From: Hermatobates lingyangjiaoensis
Taxonomy: Eukaryota; Arthropoda; Insecta; Hemiptera; Hermatobatidae
Length of the DNA stretch: 64,000 nucleotides
Assembly (NCBI GenBank): GCA_026182355.1
Contig: JAPFBL010001929.1
Location: 1,411,001 to 1,475,000, forward strand
Direction: 5' to 3'
How positions within the stretch are numbered: the first letter of the stretch is position 1; every line of letters starts with the position of its first letter. Of the stretch, positions 21,000 to 33,091 are shown in pieces. A model generated the notes under the pieces. It was given only the letters and a program-made list of their open reading frames with translations. It was not told the origin of the DNA and searched no databases. Both the position numbers and the translations under genes were made by a program.

Positions 21000-22880
21000 C
21001 TATCTGGAATTTTATACCTTCTCTCACGAAAAGCTTATATTATCTACGTTTCTTTCAAGTTACGAAGAACGTTTAAACTGGTATCAGTAGTAGCAGCACA
21101 GTAAAAGTCTACTGTTTTGTTTTCCCGATAGAATATGAGAGTAGTGATAGTGCTGCAAAGTCACAAGATATCTCAAAAGCTTTCTGGTGACATACAGGAT
21201 AAAAGCGCTTAATGCCAGTTAGAAATCAGGGAAATCAAGAGTGATTGATTAGTGAATCAATCAACTGTACTAAAGTATATTGCAGTTCACAGTTGATTAA
21301 CTACCCTAAGAGTGGCTATTTCTCAGAATATACAAACTTACTGTTTCTATAAAAAGTTATTGTTTTCTTTATGTGCACCAGCTTACAACTATAACCTATT
21401 TGCGACAACAGTTAAAATTATGTATTTAAAATTTAATAGTTACGTTATAAGTGAGCTTCTGGTATTCTACACCAATATTGAAGGCTCTCCAAAGGAATAT
21501 TTTTTTTTTTTTAAGGAATGTAATTTTACTGTTATAATTAAATTAAAAAAGAATAAATCATTTGTTGTTCATGATAATATTACGATCATCATACAATTTA
21601 AATTTGATTTTTTTTTAAGAACATAAGTATTCTGTATATGATAAGAATGTAATAGAATTGAAATGATTGTTTCAACATATTTGTGAGAATGTACATCTAT
21701 ATTTGATGCAATGTTCATGGCTAGGAGACGTAAAGCAGCCTAGCTAGTGTTACACCAGTAGCACTAGTTGTACTAGGTTAGTCTAGGCGAAAGTTTAAAG
21801 CGTTTGCCGACAGATGGCGTACCAACCACCAGGCTCAATCGCAAAATGTTTAGGGACCACTAGAGTACAACCGAGGACTCCAGGTTTTAACATTGTTCAA
21901 CAAGGAATAATCATTACTAACTAGTGCATCAATTCTTAGGTTCTGTGATAACTAGTTATTTGGTCAAACATTAAAAACACTACCCTGCCTAGTTTTGTGA
22001 CTGCGAAAAGATATTCAACAATCTTCAATACTCATCCAAATATCCCGATACAAAACTTTTTAGACAAACTATAGTATTATTTTATCTTTATATTAGTTTT
22101 CTGCATGGTAAATTTAAATTGTAAAGAAACACAAAGATTTCAAAGGATATCAGTTTGTGCTAATTACTGAGACAATTTCCATTAAGACAATGGTAAGTTC
22201 TATGTTTTACTAGAGTAAAGTTTGGCCAATGTTTGATGTACTTATGCTTAATAGTTCCATAACTGGACAATTTTAGATAAAATTTAAAAAAAATTTGGTT
22301 TCTTGTAAGAGGAGATATAGTCCTTAAGATGGAAAACTGTACTTACAATAATGGGAACATGTCCTACTTCTTGGCTGTATTTATCAATTCTTTGATACTA
22401 CCAGAGTAATGTACGAGTATTAAACTAATAAGAATTTAAAGAAATCAGTATATGTAATACAAGTAAATCATTTTGTTAAAAAATGAATAAAACATTTAAA
22501 CATTAAGACGAATGTGCAGGAATATTAGTATTGCCTTAAACTATACTTGATGGTAAATGTGCTTCGGCCAGAAACATATAATATGATTTATTGCACTTTA
22601 ATGAAATTCAGTTCAGTTCAGATAAGCAACAGTAGAATAACTATAAATTAGCCTGATACTTACTTTTGTAAGTTTGAAATAGAAATATGTTTAGGTATGG
22701 CATGATAAGGAATTGCTTTAGTGCAATTATTTATTAATAAACTATTTAACAGTTAAATACAATTTATTATACAAATTATAGGGGTGAAAGGGAACCAGGG
22801 TTCTTTGACAGTGAAATAATACAGTAGAATTAAAAAAATATTAAGTTTCTATGTGCAGTACATTGTCAGACTGTAATAGA
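21000..22880. other. AT-rich DNA, no gene seen
   Basis: No supported coding feature. A 104-residue frame at 21312-21626 is low-complexity and unrecognised. Confidence 0.5.
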
Positions 22881-22884
22881 AAAT

Positions 22885-23165
22885 TTTTTTTTTTTAAACC
22901 GATCCCCTAGCGAGTGATAACGTCAGCCGTTTACGGGCTTTTTGTTTGATTGTTGATTCTACAGATTCTACAATAGGAGTCCTCAATTTTACCCAACTCA
23001 AGTGCATTTTGAGTAGGGATTTTTAATGAGTACTTGACATGGTACAGGCTCGGGACCGACGGCTTAAAGTCCTCTCCGAGAGATGACGTACTCAGATTTA
23101 TTCACCTTCCATGTGAATAAATCGAGGGCCAGATGGGGATCAAACCCAGGGCTATAACAATATAA
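22885..23165 (-). mobile_element. tRNA-derived SINE
   Basis: Minus-oriented copy with T-run tail at 22888, CCGATCCCCTAGCGAG, the CCGTTTACGGGC block, CAACTCAAGTGCATTTTGAG, and the B-box complement GGGATCAAACCCAGG near 23140. The A-box end is missing. Confidence 0.75.
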
Positions 23166-23234
23166 GAATAGTTATAAAACCAAACTTCATAAAGTTACTG
23201 CAGATATTTTTCAAAAAATTTATTAAATTTTGTC

Positions 23235-23487
23235 TTAACTCTTTCACTGCTCCAAAACAGTAACACTTTATGTTCTTGAAGGCTGAATTTCAAAACATGA
23301 TATTTTTACCCTGTACTAAATTTTTTTTTTCTGAAGAACCTAAAATTTCCATCCTTTTTTTCATCAGATATTCGTATACCTGATCAAAAATACGTATATA
23401 TATATACGTCTAACACATGTGCGTATATATACTGGTGATGCATAATTGTATGACGTATATGTACGTCATTAACAGTGAAAGGGTTAA
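23235..23487. mobile_element. piggyBac-type MITE with TTAA target site
   Basis: TTAA at 23235-23238 and 23484-23487 flanks a 245-bp element whose ends are inverted: CTCTTTCACTGCTCC on the left and the complement of CAGTGAAAGGG on the right. CCCTTT-type ends with a TTAA duplication are the piggyBac hallmark. The interior contains repeated TACGTATATATA and no ORF. Confidence 0.75.
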
Positions 23488-24483
23488 TATTAATATTAAT
23501 TGATCAACATTTTGTGAACTTAGAATGTTTGAAGAGAAATATTACACTAAAAGAATAATTATTGGATTCTATCTACAGAAAGCTCTTAAAAAGCTTTCTT
23601 TTTTGTAAAAACTAAAAAAAATGAGTAAGAAGCACATGGAAAAACCAATTATAAGACTGATAGTCAATGGATTTGGTAAAACGTTTATTGATAGTAAAGT
23701 TGAGTGTTAACCACTTCAGATTGTTTTCTACCTTGAAATAATTACAATGCGGCTGAGGTATTTTAACAAGTTTGATGCTGTAGCAGACTGAGTGGTCTAG
23801 TTTGAATTCAAGACAAGGTTTCATACAAGCGCAAGACCATTTTTTCAGCACTGAAGACAAGCAATAGCTACTTATTTGGAATTCAGCTCAGACCAAGGCG
23901 GCCTGTACAAAGCCGCCTTTACGCGCAAGAACAGAAGAAAAACAACTTGGCCCATTAATTGACATATCAATCACAGCTGTTACAAGGTATCAAAGAGAGC
24001 CTCCCTTCTCCTCTTGTTTCAACCGATTAACGTCACACTAATAGGCCCCAAAGTGATGTTTATATCAAAGAGAAACACATTAATATACCATCGCTGTTTG
24101 AATACCAATGACTACCGAAACTATCGCACCGCCCCACAACATTTATAAATCAACCATTTCCCCATTAATTTAAGGGTTTAAGGCTGTTTCAACTATCTAA
24201 GTGCTCCTAAATTACAGACTAATAAGACGAGCAACGGTGTTGTGCCTATGACATCGGCAGTGAAATAAAAGAACCTCAGTCCAATTAGTTTATATTTTAA
24301 ACTAATAGCTTAGGTGTTGGTCGTCCTGTGAAATTGCTGTTCAATCGTTTGAAAGGTCGAGAAAGTTGTATCTCAAGAATCTTCTTAACATCACTGTTAA
24401 TGACATATAACATGAATTAGCCGTTATTTATCATAAGATAACAGTAATTTTAAACAAGCCGTTATTAAAGGGTTCATGAATAG

Positions 24484-24610
24484 TATTATATAAAAAAAAT
24501 ATCAGGATTACTATAATCTGGAGTGAATCGAAGTCACGAAGAAGAAGTGTGGAGGTCTTATAGCCATGGCTTCATGGGGTGCTAGATACGAGGACAATTT
24601 CGAGTCATTG
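24484..24610 (+). CDS. Candidate first coding exon of an unknown gene
   Basis: A TATATAAAAA box at 24485-24494 lies about 70 bp upstream of an ATG in good context (GCCATGG, ATG at 24566). The frame MASWGARYEDNFESL ends exactly at a consensus splice donor, TTG|GTAAGTTATTTT (exon end 24610, phase 0). The segment from 24566 is tandemly duplicated 163 bp downstream. No downstream exon can be placed and the protein is not recognised. Chance co-occurrence of ATG, short ORF and GTAAGT is possible. Confidence 0.4.
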
Positions 24611-24895
24611 GTAAGTTATTTTGTCAATGGAGGTAGTCAACTCTCTGATCAGCCTTTATCCCTGCTATTCTTTGAGCCTCAGTCCTCATAGTATTCGCTA
24701 ACTCACTCAGTTTGACCTTTCCTTCACCATGTCTCCATAGGCTGCTAGATACGAGGACAATCTCGAGTCATTGGTAAGTTATTTTGTCAATGGAGTTAGT
24801 CAACCCTCTGGTCAGCCTGTCTCTGTTATTCCTTTAGCTTCAGTCCTCATAGTATTCGCTCACTCAGTTTGACCTTTACTTCTAATACAGTCATT
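24575..24895. repeat. 163-bp tandem duplication spanning the candidate exon
   Basis: Copy 2 starts at CCATGTCTCCATAG (ATG at 24729) and ends, like copy 1, near GTATTCGCTCACTC and TTTGACCTTT. Copy 2 keeps AARYEDNLESL and the GTAAGT donor at 24774, but TGG of codon 4 is TAG, a stop. Divergence is about 10 percent. Confidence 0.85.
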
Positions 24896-25627
24896 TCCAT
24901 CTCGTATGAATCTGAGTTAATTATTTACGAGTCTTATTATTAGACTACTATTGAAGTAGTCGTCCTAAAATTCAACTCATACATTCATAAGGTGTTGTTT
25001 TGGGTACGATTTCATTATGATCGCTAACCAATCGCTAAGTCAGGAGATGTAACTTGCATCAACTCCATAAGCTTTTGAAATCAATCATAAATCAATCTTC
25101 TTTTTTTAAATTTTATTACAGAACTCACCTTTTTTTGATAATTTAGTTTCATAATAATCCCAAAATGAACACTGTAGAGTTAGTAAGTTAGAGGAAAGAA
25201 AATGTTGCCTAAAACAACATTTTGGGGTAAAATTCTACTTTTCTATTATGCGATTTTGGCTAAAAAATAATGTGGCACATCTTCAATAATGATTCATTTT
25301 TGCAATAAATATGAATTGGATACTTTAAACGTAGTGACCTGTATCATACCTTTTTTTGGACATACACAAATAAAGGACTTTGGGGACTTCAAAACATGTA
25401 GACCCATCAAAATCTCAAGATCGTAATTTTCAATAATTACTTACACTTGTTAATACGATGTTTGTTAAAAAAATATATAAAAGTAATAAAACATCCATTA
25501 TAGTTACCAAGGCTTGTGCTATAGTATGCTTAACTGTTACTGGATAATTTTTTTTCTTTTAATAACCATTATTGCCTTTATTATATTTTCCTTGTTTGGG
25601 TCAACTAAATAAAGTATAAAACTTGTG

Positions 25628-25828
25628 AGGGGCCAGGCTAGCTCAGTGGTTACGTGCTCGCCTCTGAAATGATAGGACCGGGGTTCAATCCTCACCTGGC
25701 CCTCGATTTATTCACGCGGGAGGTGAATAAATCCAAGCACGTCGTCCCTCGGAGAAGGACGTTAAACCGTCGGCCTACGTGTGTTCCCTTCTGGGACTGC
25801 CACTGCAACCTAACCTAACCTAATAGAT
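25628..25828 (+). mobile_element. tRNA-derived SINE with CCTAA tail
   Basis: A box TAGCTCAGTGGTTA and B box GGGTTCAATCC, then CTCGATTTATTCACGCGGG and the GTCCCTCGGAGAAGG block. It ends with GTGTGTTCCC and three CCTAA units, the complement of the arthropod telomere repeat. This copy lacks the middle body found at 31341. It is not a functional tRNA, because no acceptor stem is formed. Confidence 0.85.
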
Positions 25829-25829
25829 T

Positions 25830-27260
25830 GGTCCTTATGTAAATAAATAAGCCAAGAAAATTTATTTCTAATACCGATAATACATTGTTTGAGGCATTAC
25901 ATTTGAAGCATGGTTAACATACAAGTAAGAGTTTTTCCTTGGCTACTACAGCGTACAATTACTATGAAACAACTATATTTTAAAACTTTGATGTATTTGA
26001 CATTTCGAGGTTCCCTAAATCTAATTTGATGATAATGGCGAATGGTGGCTGTCTATGAAGAACCGTTCGAGCACTTCACAAGTTTCATCGCTTAACAAAT
26101 CTTTATGACGTGTAACTTTGGTAATAACTGCTATTGATTCTGAGTAATATTTAAAAAAAATGAAAGATATTTTATCGTATTTTTCGTAAATATACTAATA
26201 TCGTTTTGTAGATATACTAATCTGCTATAAATACACTATAAACTAGATATAGTTACATGTTTTCTTAATTAAATATATATTACATAACTTAAATTTTCTA
26301 TTAAATGCCGTATCAATATTAACTATGAAGGATAACATTTTGAAGATTTTAGATTTCAAATAAATACATTTTTCTGTTTTTATGTTCCATATAAAATAAC
26401 TAGTCCTATTTCGACACAACTAAGATTCCATTTCTATTATTAACAATACAGATGCAGCTAAATAGAAATTCATTGTTCATGAGTTTTACAATACTTGTAT
26501 AGGACATTCATATTAATGTAAATACGGTAATTAAATTGATCATTAATGAGAGAAACCATAATGAAGTTGAATGAAAACAAATTAGGGTACTTTTGATAGC
26601 AATATACTAAATAATTTGTAATATGCTATATTTTGTCAACTCTATAGTTATTAATTTATAGCAGGCAATGATAAGGTGACATTGGAAGTGATGTATTTTT
26701 AATTAGTGTTAAAAATTTTTTACAGAATATTTTTCTGATTGAAATAGATGTGTCTATTGCTTACTTATATATTTCATTTTTTTTGTAAATATTAATTTTA
26801 ATTTCTTGTGAATGTACTGAAGTTCATCTGAAGGAATTTTTTTCTTTGCTCGTCAACAAAATAAACTAAATACAGCCCAAGCCTCTAATAAATGACTGTT
26901 TCAGTTTGTAAAGCAGATCCAAGCGGTGAGGAAAGGACCAGATTTTAGATAGATGGTTGAGTGGGACCTTCTCAAGTGGGATACATTGTTATTGCGGTTG
27001 AACAGTGGCAGGTAGCCAGTCAGGACTTGAACTCTTCAAAGGGACCGATCGTTGGTAATTGTTGAAGCGTGTAAAAGGTTTGAGGACCACCGGTGAAGCG
27101 TATCCTTTTTGGTGAAGGAGATAGTACTGGAGGACTTTAAGGAAAGGGAAACTCTCAAACAAGTGTCAACATAATGCTTGTGTTCTCGAGTGTTGAATTA
27201 AAAGTGATGGATTAATGATTGTGGCATATCAAGACTCCAAAAGTATACCAGCCTTTTTAT
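25830..27260. other. AT-rich DNA, no gene seen
   Basis: No feature supported. GC rises around 26900-27140 with no open frame recognised. Confidence 0.5.
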
Positions 27261-27261
27261 T

Positions 27262-27345
27262 TTGACCTATTAAATTTTGTTTCATCATTGTGGTTTGATC
27301 AATGATTGTTATTTCACGTGTTCATGTGGTATCTTGTTTTATAAA
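27262..27345 (+). repeat. Family A HHR-unit tail only
   Basis: ATTGTGGTTTGATCAATGATTG followed by TTATTTCACGTGTTCA is the 3' half of a family A unit. The hammerhead itself is absent. Confidence 0.6.
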
Positions 27346-27429
27346 TATATAATTCTATCTTTTTCGACCACAAAAAATAACAGCAAACAGCAGAGGTTAT
27401 TGAGGGTTGGTCTAGACAAACAAACACTT

Positions 27430-27480
27430 CACTTACGCCAACGTTTCGCTATATTTTTATAGCATCATCAGGGCTGTACA
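27430..27480 (-). ncRNA. Hammerhead ribozyme, family E (best copy)
   Basis: Minus strand: stem I GCC/GGC, CUGAUGA, one extra U, perfect 6-bp stem II GCUAUA/UAUAGC closed by AAAA, GAA, palindromic ACGU stem III, U at the cleavage position. Every conserved core base is present. The tail is GGCGTAAGTGAAGTGTTTG. Short stem III implies dimeric action. No ORF is attached. Confidence 0.85.
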
Positions 27481-27717
27481 AATAACAAGATATACGTCCG
27501 ACAGATAGACACAACGAAAACGGTAGTAAATATTACAAAATTGATAAGACAGGTTATACGACATGTTATAACAGGTTGTCCAGAAAATCTAAGCGTTTAT
27601 AATATTGCAGTAAAATTTACTAAGATTGGCAATGTCTGTTTATTTATTGCATGAGTTCTCTGATTTTGAAATATGAAGCATCTCTTTTGTTAAACGTTTT
27701 GTTATATATATATATAT

Positions 27718-27773
27718 ACACTATTTTTCTTTCTTATCAAGGTTTGGTCGATTAGAAAGAAAAATAGTGTTAA
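27718..27773. repeat. Short hairpin between (TA)n arrays
   Basis: ACACTATTTTTCTTTCT pairs with AGAAAGAAAAATAGTGT around a 20-nt loop. Confidence 0.7.
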
Positions 27774-27803
27774 ATATATGTGGCTGAGATTGGAAAACAT
27801 TCG

Positions 27804-27805
<2 letters not shown>

Positions 27806-27842
<37 letters not shown>
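27806..27842. repeat. (TA)n array
   Basis: About 18 units. It marks the left edge of the family C hammerhead unit 27843-28040, whose right edge is a second TATATATA. Confidence 0.9.
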
Positions 27843-27902
27843 CACTGCTTTAGCCCTCACCCAGTGAGTTCTTCAGTTGACTGTCGTCCCTCCGTCAATT
27901 CA

Positions 27903-27955
27903 CTTCTTCTCCTGAGGACGACCGCCATTACGGTCGAAATATTGAAAAGTGAGTC
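27903..27955 (+). ncRNA. Hammerhead ribozyme, family C
   Basis: CUGAGGA at 27912-27918, extra C, stem II GACCG/CGGUC with a 6-nt loop, GAA, AUAU stem III, U at the cleavage position. Stem I can form between CACUUCUUCUC and GAAAAGUG with one mismatch. All core bases are present. Confidence 0.75.
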
Positions 27956-28082
27956 TTTGTTGTGTTTCTGTTTATGTGTCACTGCTTATTTTAATTGTTA
28001 TTTGTCCTGCCGGACCGTTTTTCGTTTATCATGGTATATATATAAACATTAACACACAGGAAAGAAACAGAAAGTTACTCCA

Positions 28083-28132
28083 GAACTCACTTCGATATTT
28101 CGACATACGTCGTCATCGGGAAGAAGTGCAAA
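28083..28132 (-). ncRNA. Hammerhead ribozyme, family C, one core change
   Basis: Minus strand: stem I CACUUCUUC with GAAGUG, CCGAUGA (U4 to C), extra C, GAC/GUC, GAA, AUAU, C at the cleavage position. Nearly identical to 8791-8834. Confidence 0.55.
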
Positions 28133-28212
28133 GTACTCGCGTTGAGAAGCAAACTCAAGCATCATATATATATAAAGTTCAAAGATGGGTTTCTTGAGTA
28201 GTTTGATCTATA

Positions 28213-28322
28213 GAAATAACAATCCTGTTTAACTCTAACGTTTCGTCAAAAATTGTTTGGCAATTAAATGTCAAACAATTTTTGGCGAAAGAAACGTAAG
28301 CGTTAAACAGAGGTGTTATTTC
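28213..28322. repeat. Foldback related to the 33.1-kb hammerhead-like family
   Basis: Arms of about 50 bp (GAAATAACAATCCTGTTTAA and its mirror) meet around ATTAAA. The arm centre has GCCAAA...TTTTGACGAAACGTT on the minus strand, the stem II, GAA and ACGU part of a hammerhead with a lost core. Confidence 0.6.
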
Positions 28323-28489
28323 TTTAGACCAAAAATTCTGAAAAAGAATTCTGAAATCAAATGTCTCTTGATGTCTTATGATATTCATGATTTAATAATA
28401 TGTTGATGTTTAGGTGACGAATGATGAATCTTTGGGAAAATATCTATTTCCTCATAAAAATACCTTGTCTATTCAAGTCATTTTTTCTT

Positions 28490-30370
28490 CAGGTAAAATC
28501 AACTGTTATGGTAGATGGAAACAATTTGAAGCATATTCAAATTTATAGTTTACTAGCTGACCTACCCGGCTTTACCCGGGAAACAACTTAATTCCAACTC
28601 TAATAATAAATTACTAATAATAAATTCTTGAAAACAATAATAAAATTTCTGGTACCTGGTTATTTCCAATTGAACAAAGCATGTGGAAATATTATCATAA
28701 AGAATAAACTACCTGCGGTAACTATTACCAATTAAAATGTAAACAAACAGGTTATACAGTAAACCTTATCTATTATAATATTTTTGGGATATTACCTGAA
28801 CCACAACTCTGATTTTTAAAAAACTTTACATAAACCTTCCCGGGGATATACCTAATAATCTCCTAAATTTTCACGGCGATTGAATGTATGGTTTTTGAAT
28901 CTATCGAGTACAAACAAACAGACATACATTCATTTTTATATATATATTTAACTATAAAGTCTTTTCCCAGCATGAGCAAATAAGATATAGCCACTGAATC
29001 AACAACTTCTGCATAATTAATACACTCTTAGTATTTCTTTAGAAATACATATTAATTAGGTGAGTCAGAAAAATAAGTAAGAAATGTTATATTGCGGAAT
29101 GTGAAACAATTACGGATTTAATTAGTATAGGAAGAAGATGAGAAATCTAGGAGAGAACTAAAATAAGGCATGAGTCACCTTCGCAGAGCGTGAAGATTGC
29201 ACTCTGCTCTCCGATTTATTTGTACAATGAACTCTTTATTTAGGGGTGTACAAGCCATCATCACAACTCTCCAATGTATCGTACTTTAATCATCATGTTC
29301 ATATTATTAATAATTCATGTTATTTACTAATTATTTATTTTAGAATAAATGTACCAGACCCTTATTGACTGACGACAGAGTTTTGTTCTAGCATTTTTTT
29401 TTTATCACTGAATATACTCTAACAACATTCTATTCTCTTTAAAAAAAACTAAGGACCCGTAATTGCAAGAGATTTCTGTTGTTAATAATATCTTAAGTCA
29501 CATACTTGAACATACCACATATAACAAAAGTTTGAAATTATCAATCCGTCAAGAAAATGAAGTTTCAAACAAAGCACTGTTGAAGAACATCAATAATTCT
29601 ACATTTTTATTGGACCCATAATTGCAATCTGACAGATATTATTTTTTTAAAAAAAACTCAAATAAGTAGTTTAAAAAAAATAAATAATGAGACTTAGCTC
29701 ACTTTATATCATGATTAGCTGGGAAATAAAATTGAAATAAAATTTATAATTATGTAGTGGAACAGTTCTGATATTTCTAAAATACAATTTTTAGCTTTTA
29801 GGCAAACATACTAAAAAATTTGACTAGAGAATTTTTTAAGTAGATTTCTAATAAAAATATTATAGTTGAAAGATAGAAAGATAGATTGACATTTGATAAA
29901 TAGTTAATAGATAGAAAGTTAAAAAAAGAAATGCGATTTCCAGACATTTTAGATTTTATAATTAATGCTTTCACTGTTGTTAATCAATTGTTGTTTGTTT
30001 ACCTAAATGAATTGTTTCATTCTTTATTTTGTAAGCTAAGTATCCAATTTGAATTCATTTGTTGTTTTATAGATATTATTGCATGTCATAATCTGATTTC
30101 GTATTTGTAATAAGTTATGACCAAAACACAAGATTTGAACGATATGAACTGTGAATTTAATTAGTGTAATTAGTGGAATTTCCTCAGAAAATTGACTGGA
30201 GGACTAAGAATTTATTATAGTTTACTTTTGATTCTTAAATAACTTATGGATGGAATCACCTTTTATATTTTAAAATTGATGTACATTTATTAGGTCCTTT
30301 CTTTTTCCTCCAAAGTACTACCCCTACTTGGAGGGAGTTTATTGCAATATTTTCATATGCTCCATATTTA
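28490..30370. other. AT-rich DNA, no gene seen
   Basis: No coding or RNA feature supported. Confidence 0.5.
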
Positions 30371-30377
30371 TTTATTT

Positions 30378-30995
30378 TGTTTTGATACTTCGACTACAAT
30401 TTCATGTATTTAGAAGTAATTTTGATTTCAGGGTTACTTCTTTAGCTTTTTGATTAAGTAGCGGAAATGGGGTGGACACCCATTGGTGGCACTCCGTAAC
30501 TATGATTAAGCTTTATGACGACAGAAAGTCACGTGGCCATTGTCATTTTAGTCGTCTTTGGGGGTTTGTGAGGATTACTAGTTGGGAAAGATTTTGAGCA
30601 AGTGGGTTTGGATGTGTTGAGAGTTTACTGTGGAATTTTTTGTAGCGGTCTTTAGCATAGTCGAGAACGAAAGGGACTTTAAGATCTCGGTGAATGATTA
30701 TATTTGGGACGTAAAATGGGAGATGCGAGAGTTTTCTGAGTATTTTTAATTGGATGGCTTGTATAGGACGAATATTTTAAGGTTTGGCAGAACCCCAAAG
30801 TTCTATAGCATAAGCCCAAGAAGGCTTCAAGATTGTGTTGTATATGTGGAGTCTGTCTGTTAGTGTGAGTTTTGATTTTCTGTCTAATAGTCTTATAAGG
30901 AGTTTGTAACGTCTCCATATTTATAAGATTCAAAACGTAACACATGACATGAGGATAAAGATTCAAGTATTTAAAGTTCTCCATTTCATGCTTAC
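30378..30995 (-). mobile_element. Jockey-like LINE, 3' end (copy 2)
   Basis: Read on the minus strand, successive frames give the LWG-type block before IRPIQ, ILRKLSHLPFYVPN, IIHRDLKVPFV and LSTHPNPLAQNLS, matching copy 1 almost residue for residue but with several frameshifts. The 3' UTR (complement of CACCCATTGGTGGCACTCC) and end near 30378 agree with copy 1. Confidence 0.75.
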
Positions 30996-31327
30996 GGTAT
31001 AACCGCCAAATGTTGATTTATTTTACAGGCAGACTAACATCGCCAAATAAATGCAATAAAACAGATTTAACACAATGACGATAATAATGAATAAATAAAT
31101 AAATGAAAATGCATTAAAGAATCCTAAAGTATGGAGCCTGTATTGATTTAGTGCCACGATTCTTCACCTTTTGACGATACAATGGGAAAAAAGTATGGAA
31201 TCAAATACAATTATGAATAGCTATATTCTGAGAATTCTAAGCAATTCAAAATAAGGAGTAAAATCTGAGAATAATGAATAATTTCTAAACTTAAAAACGC
31301 TTCTATAGTAAAAAAAATGTAAAGATA

Positions 31328-31642
31328 TATGCTCAAATTTAGGGGTCAAGCTAGCTCAGTGGTTAAGTGCTCGCCTCTGAACTGATAGGACCGGGGTTCG
31401 ATCTACACCTGGCCCTCGATTTATTCACGCGGGAGGTGAATAAATCTGAGCACGTCGTCCCTCGGAGAAGGACGTTAAACCGTAGTTAAAGATCCCTACT
31501 CTAAATACATTTGAGTTAGGCAAAATTTAGGACTCCTACTGTAGAATCAATCTTCATTGTGTGGTATCACAAAGGGCCAATCCTTGGCCTACGTGTGTTC
31601 CCTTGTGGGACTGCCACTGCAACCTAACCTATGCTCAAATTT
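31328..31642 (+). mobile_element. tRNA-derived SINE with exact 13-bp TSD
   Basis: The element is 31341-31629, flanked by the duplication TATGCTCAAATTT at 31328-31340 and 31630-31642. A box TAGCTCAGTGGTTA, B box GGGTTCGATCT, a body with TACTCTAAATACATTTGAG, and a 3' end of AACCTAACC. The perfect TSD shows LINE-style retroposition and fairly recent insertion. Confidence 0.9.
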
Positions 31643-32157
31643 TCCCTATCATGAGCGCAAATATAACTAAGAGAAGTGCATTTGTATGAATCATATTAAA
31701 CTAGTAAGGGAACATTAAAGCGGATAGAGTTATACACATGTTCGTTCGACAGGAAAACCACCTTCATTTTACTGAGCTCTATGATCTAATAAATAAGATA
31801 AAGGACAGAAATACAATATTTGGCTGTTTTGGCAATACAGTTGGAGGTCACAGAAGCTGCCTCCTGTTTAGTAAACAACACCAGTTATTTCGGCTCCCCA
31901 TAACAGGCCTGTCCTCAACGTGTTTGTTTATCCTCAACTAAGTGCAGCAGATACCTTCAGTCAACATCTTCCTCCTCAAAAAAAACATTATAAATATTTA
32001 AACTGCTTTTTTTATATTTCATATAAATAACTATGAAAAGAGTTTATTTGCGGATAATATTTGTCTGTTGAGTTTGAGTTATATACTTAATAAATAATGT
32101 ATTGATTTATCAAATCAGTGGACAAATACGTCGATTCATTTGCTGCAGACATTAAAT

Positions 32158-32158
32158 C

Positions 32159-32210
<52 letters not shown>
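32158..32210. repeat. (TA)n array
   Basis: About 26 units with one ACA interruption. It abuts a family A hammerhead. Confidence 0.9.
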
Positions 32211-32214
<4 letters not shown>

Positions 32215-32222
32215 TTGGGTTT

Positions 32223-32290
32223 TTGACTCTGAGGAAAACCGCTTGTTACGGTTGAAAGATCTTAGTATTGTTTTCCCATTTCTTATTGTT
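32223..32290 (+). ncRNA. Hammerhead ribozyme, family A
   Basis: CUGAGGA at 32229-32235, extra A, stem II AACCG/CGGUU fully paired, GAA, palindromic AGAUCU stem III, U at the cleavage position. Stem I GACU/AGUA has one mismatch at its outer end. The tail TTGTTTTCCCATTTCTTATTG is cut short. Confidence 0.75.
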
Positions 32291-33091
32291 TGTTTGTTTG
32301 TTTACCCATTTTCGATGGAGATAGACACTTGAAATTATTATAATCTTTACTTTTGTTGTGATTGGCTTTGATATAGTTGTGTTACATAATAACAAATCGT
32401 ATTAGGGGGTCAGCGTAGACCAGTGGCTTGCGTACTTTCCTCGACTTTCTACAATATTATTTAATAATATTTCTCCTTAGGGAGTCAGGGTAGCTTATAA
32501 TATATACTAAACTTTTACATTAAAGGTTAAACAGGAATAATTTTAGAAACAAACTTGAACACATCTGTCAGACAAAATACCAGTGTTCTAAGGTAATATG
32601 ACAAAGACATATTCCTTTCATTAATGTTATTGTATATTGGGTAAATAAACTGAATATTCCAATTTACAAATTTTGTTTGTTTTAAATAAATTTGATTGTT
32701 TGTATAACATGAATTAATGTTTAATTTATTTGTGTCATAAAATACGATTTTTTTTACTTTTAAATGATTTTTATTTTTCTAAATATACTTACTGTGTATA
32801 TATCTTGAATCATGTTACGAATACTATAATAAAAGTTTGGGCCATATAAGTATATATTTTTGCTCCTTAATAACAAGAAATAACAATTGAAATTATCCCT
32901 ATGAATCATGTTCAGTAAATTTATTTCAATAAATATTGTTATAATTTCTGAGTGACACAAAGGGTCATGGGTAGTCTAGTATATCTATACTATATATATA
33001 TATTGATATAGTTTTCTAGACCACTGATATTTCAAATTCACATAAGAAGTTATTGAGGATTTTGGTCATAAAACATACAACTCCTGATCAT

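Noticed and set aside
21312..21626. 104-residue ORF
   Set aside because: Low-complexity, Phe/Lys/Ile-rich translation of AT-rich DNA; no motif.
23896..23920. GC hairpin AAGGCGGC/GCCGCCTT as a terminator or histone stem-loop
   Set aside because: Loop length and sequence do not match a histone 3' stem-loop and there is no associated gene.
25628..25730. tRNA genes
   Set aside because: A and B boxes are present but acceptor and anticodon stems do not form and the sequence continues into a shared SINE body.
25806..25824. Interstitial telomere
   Set aside because: Only three CCTAA units, and they are the 3' end of a SINE.
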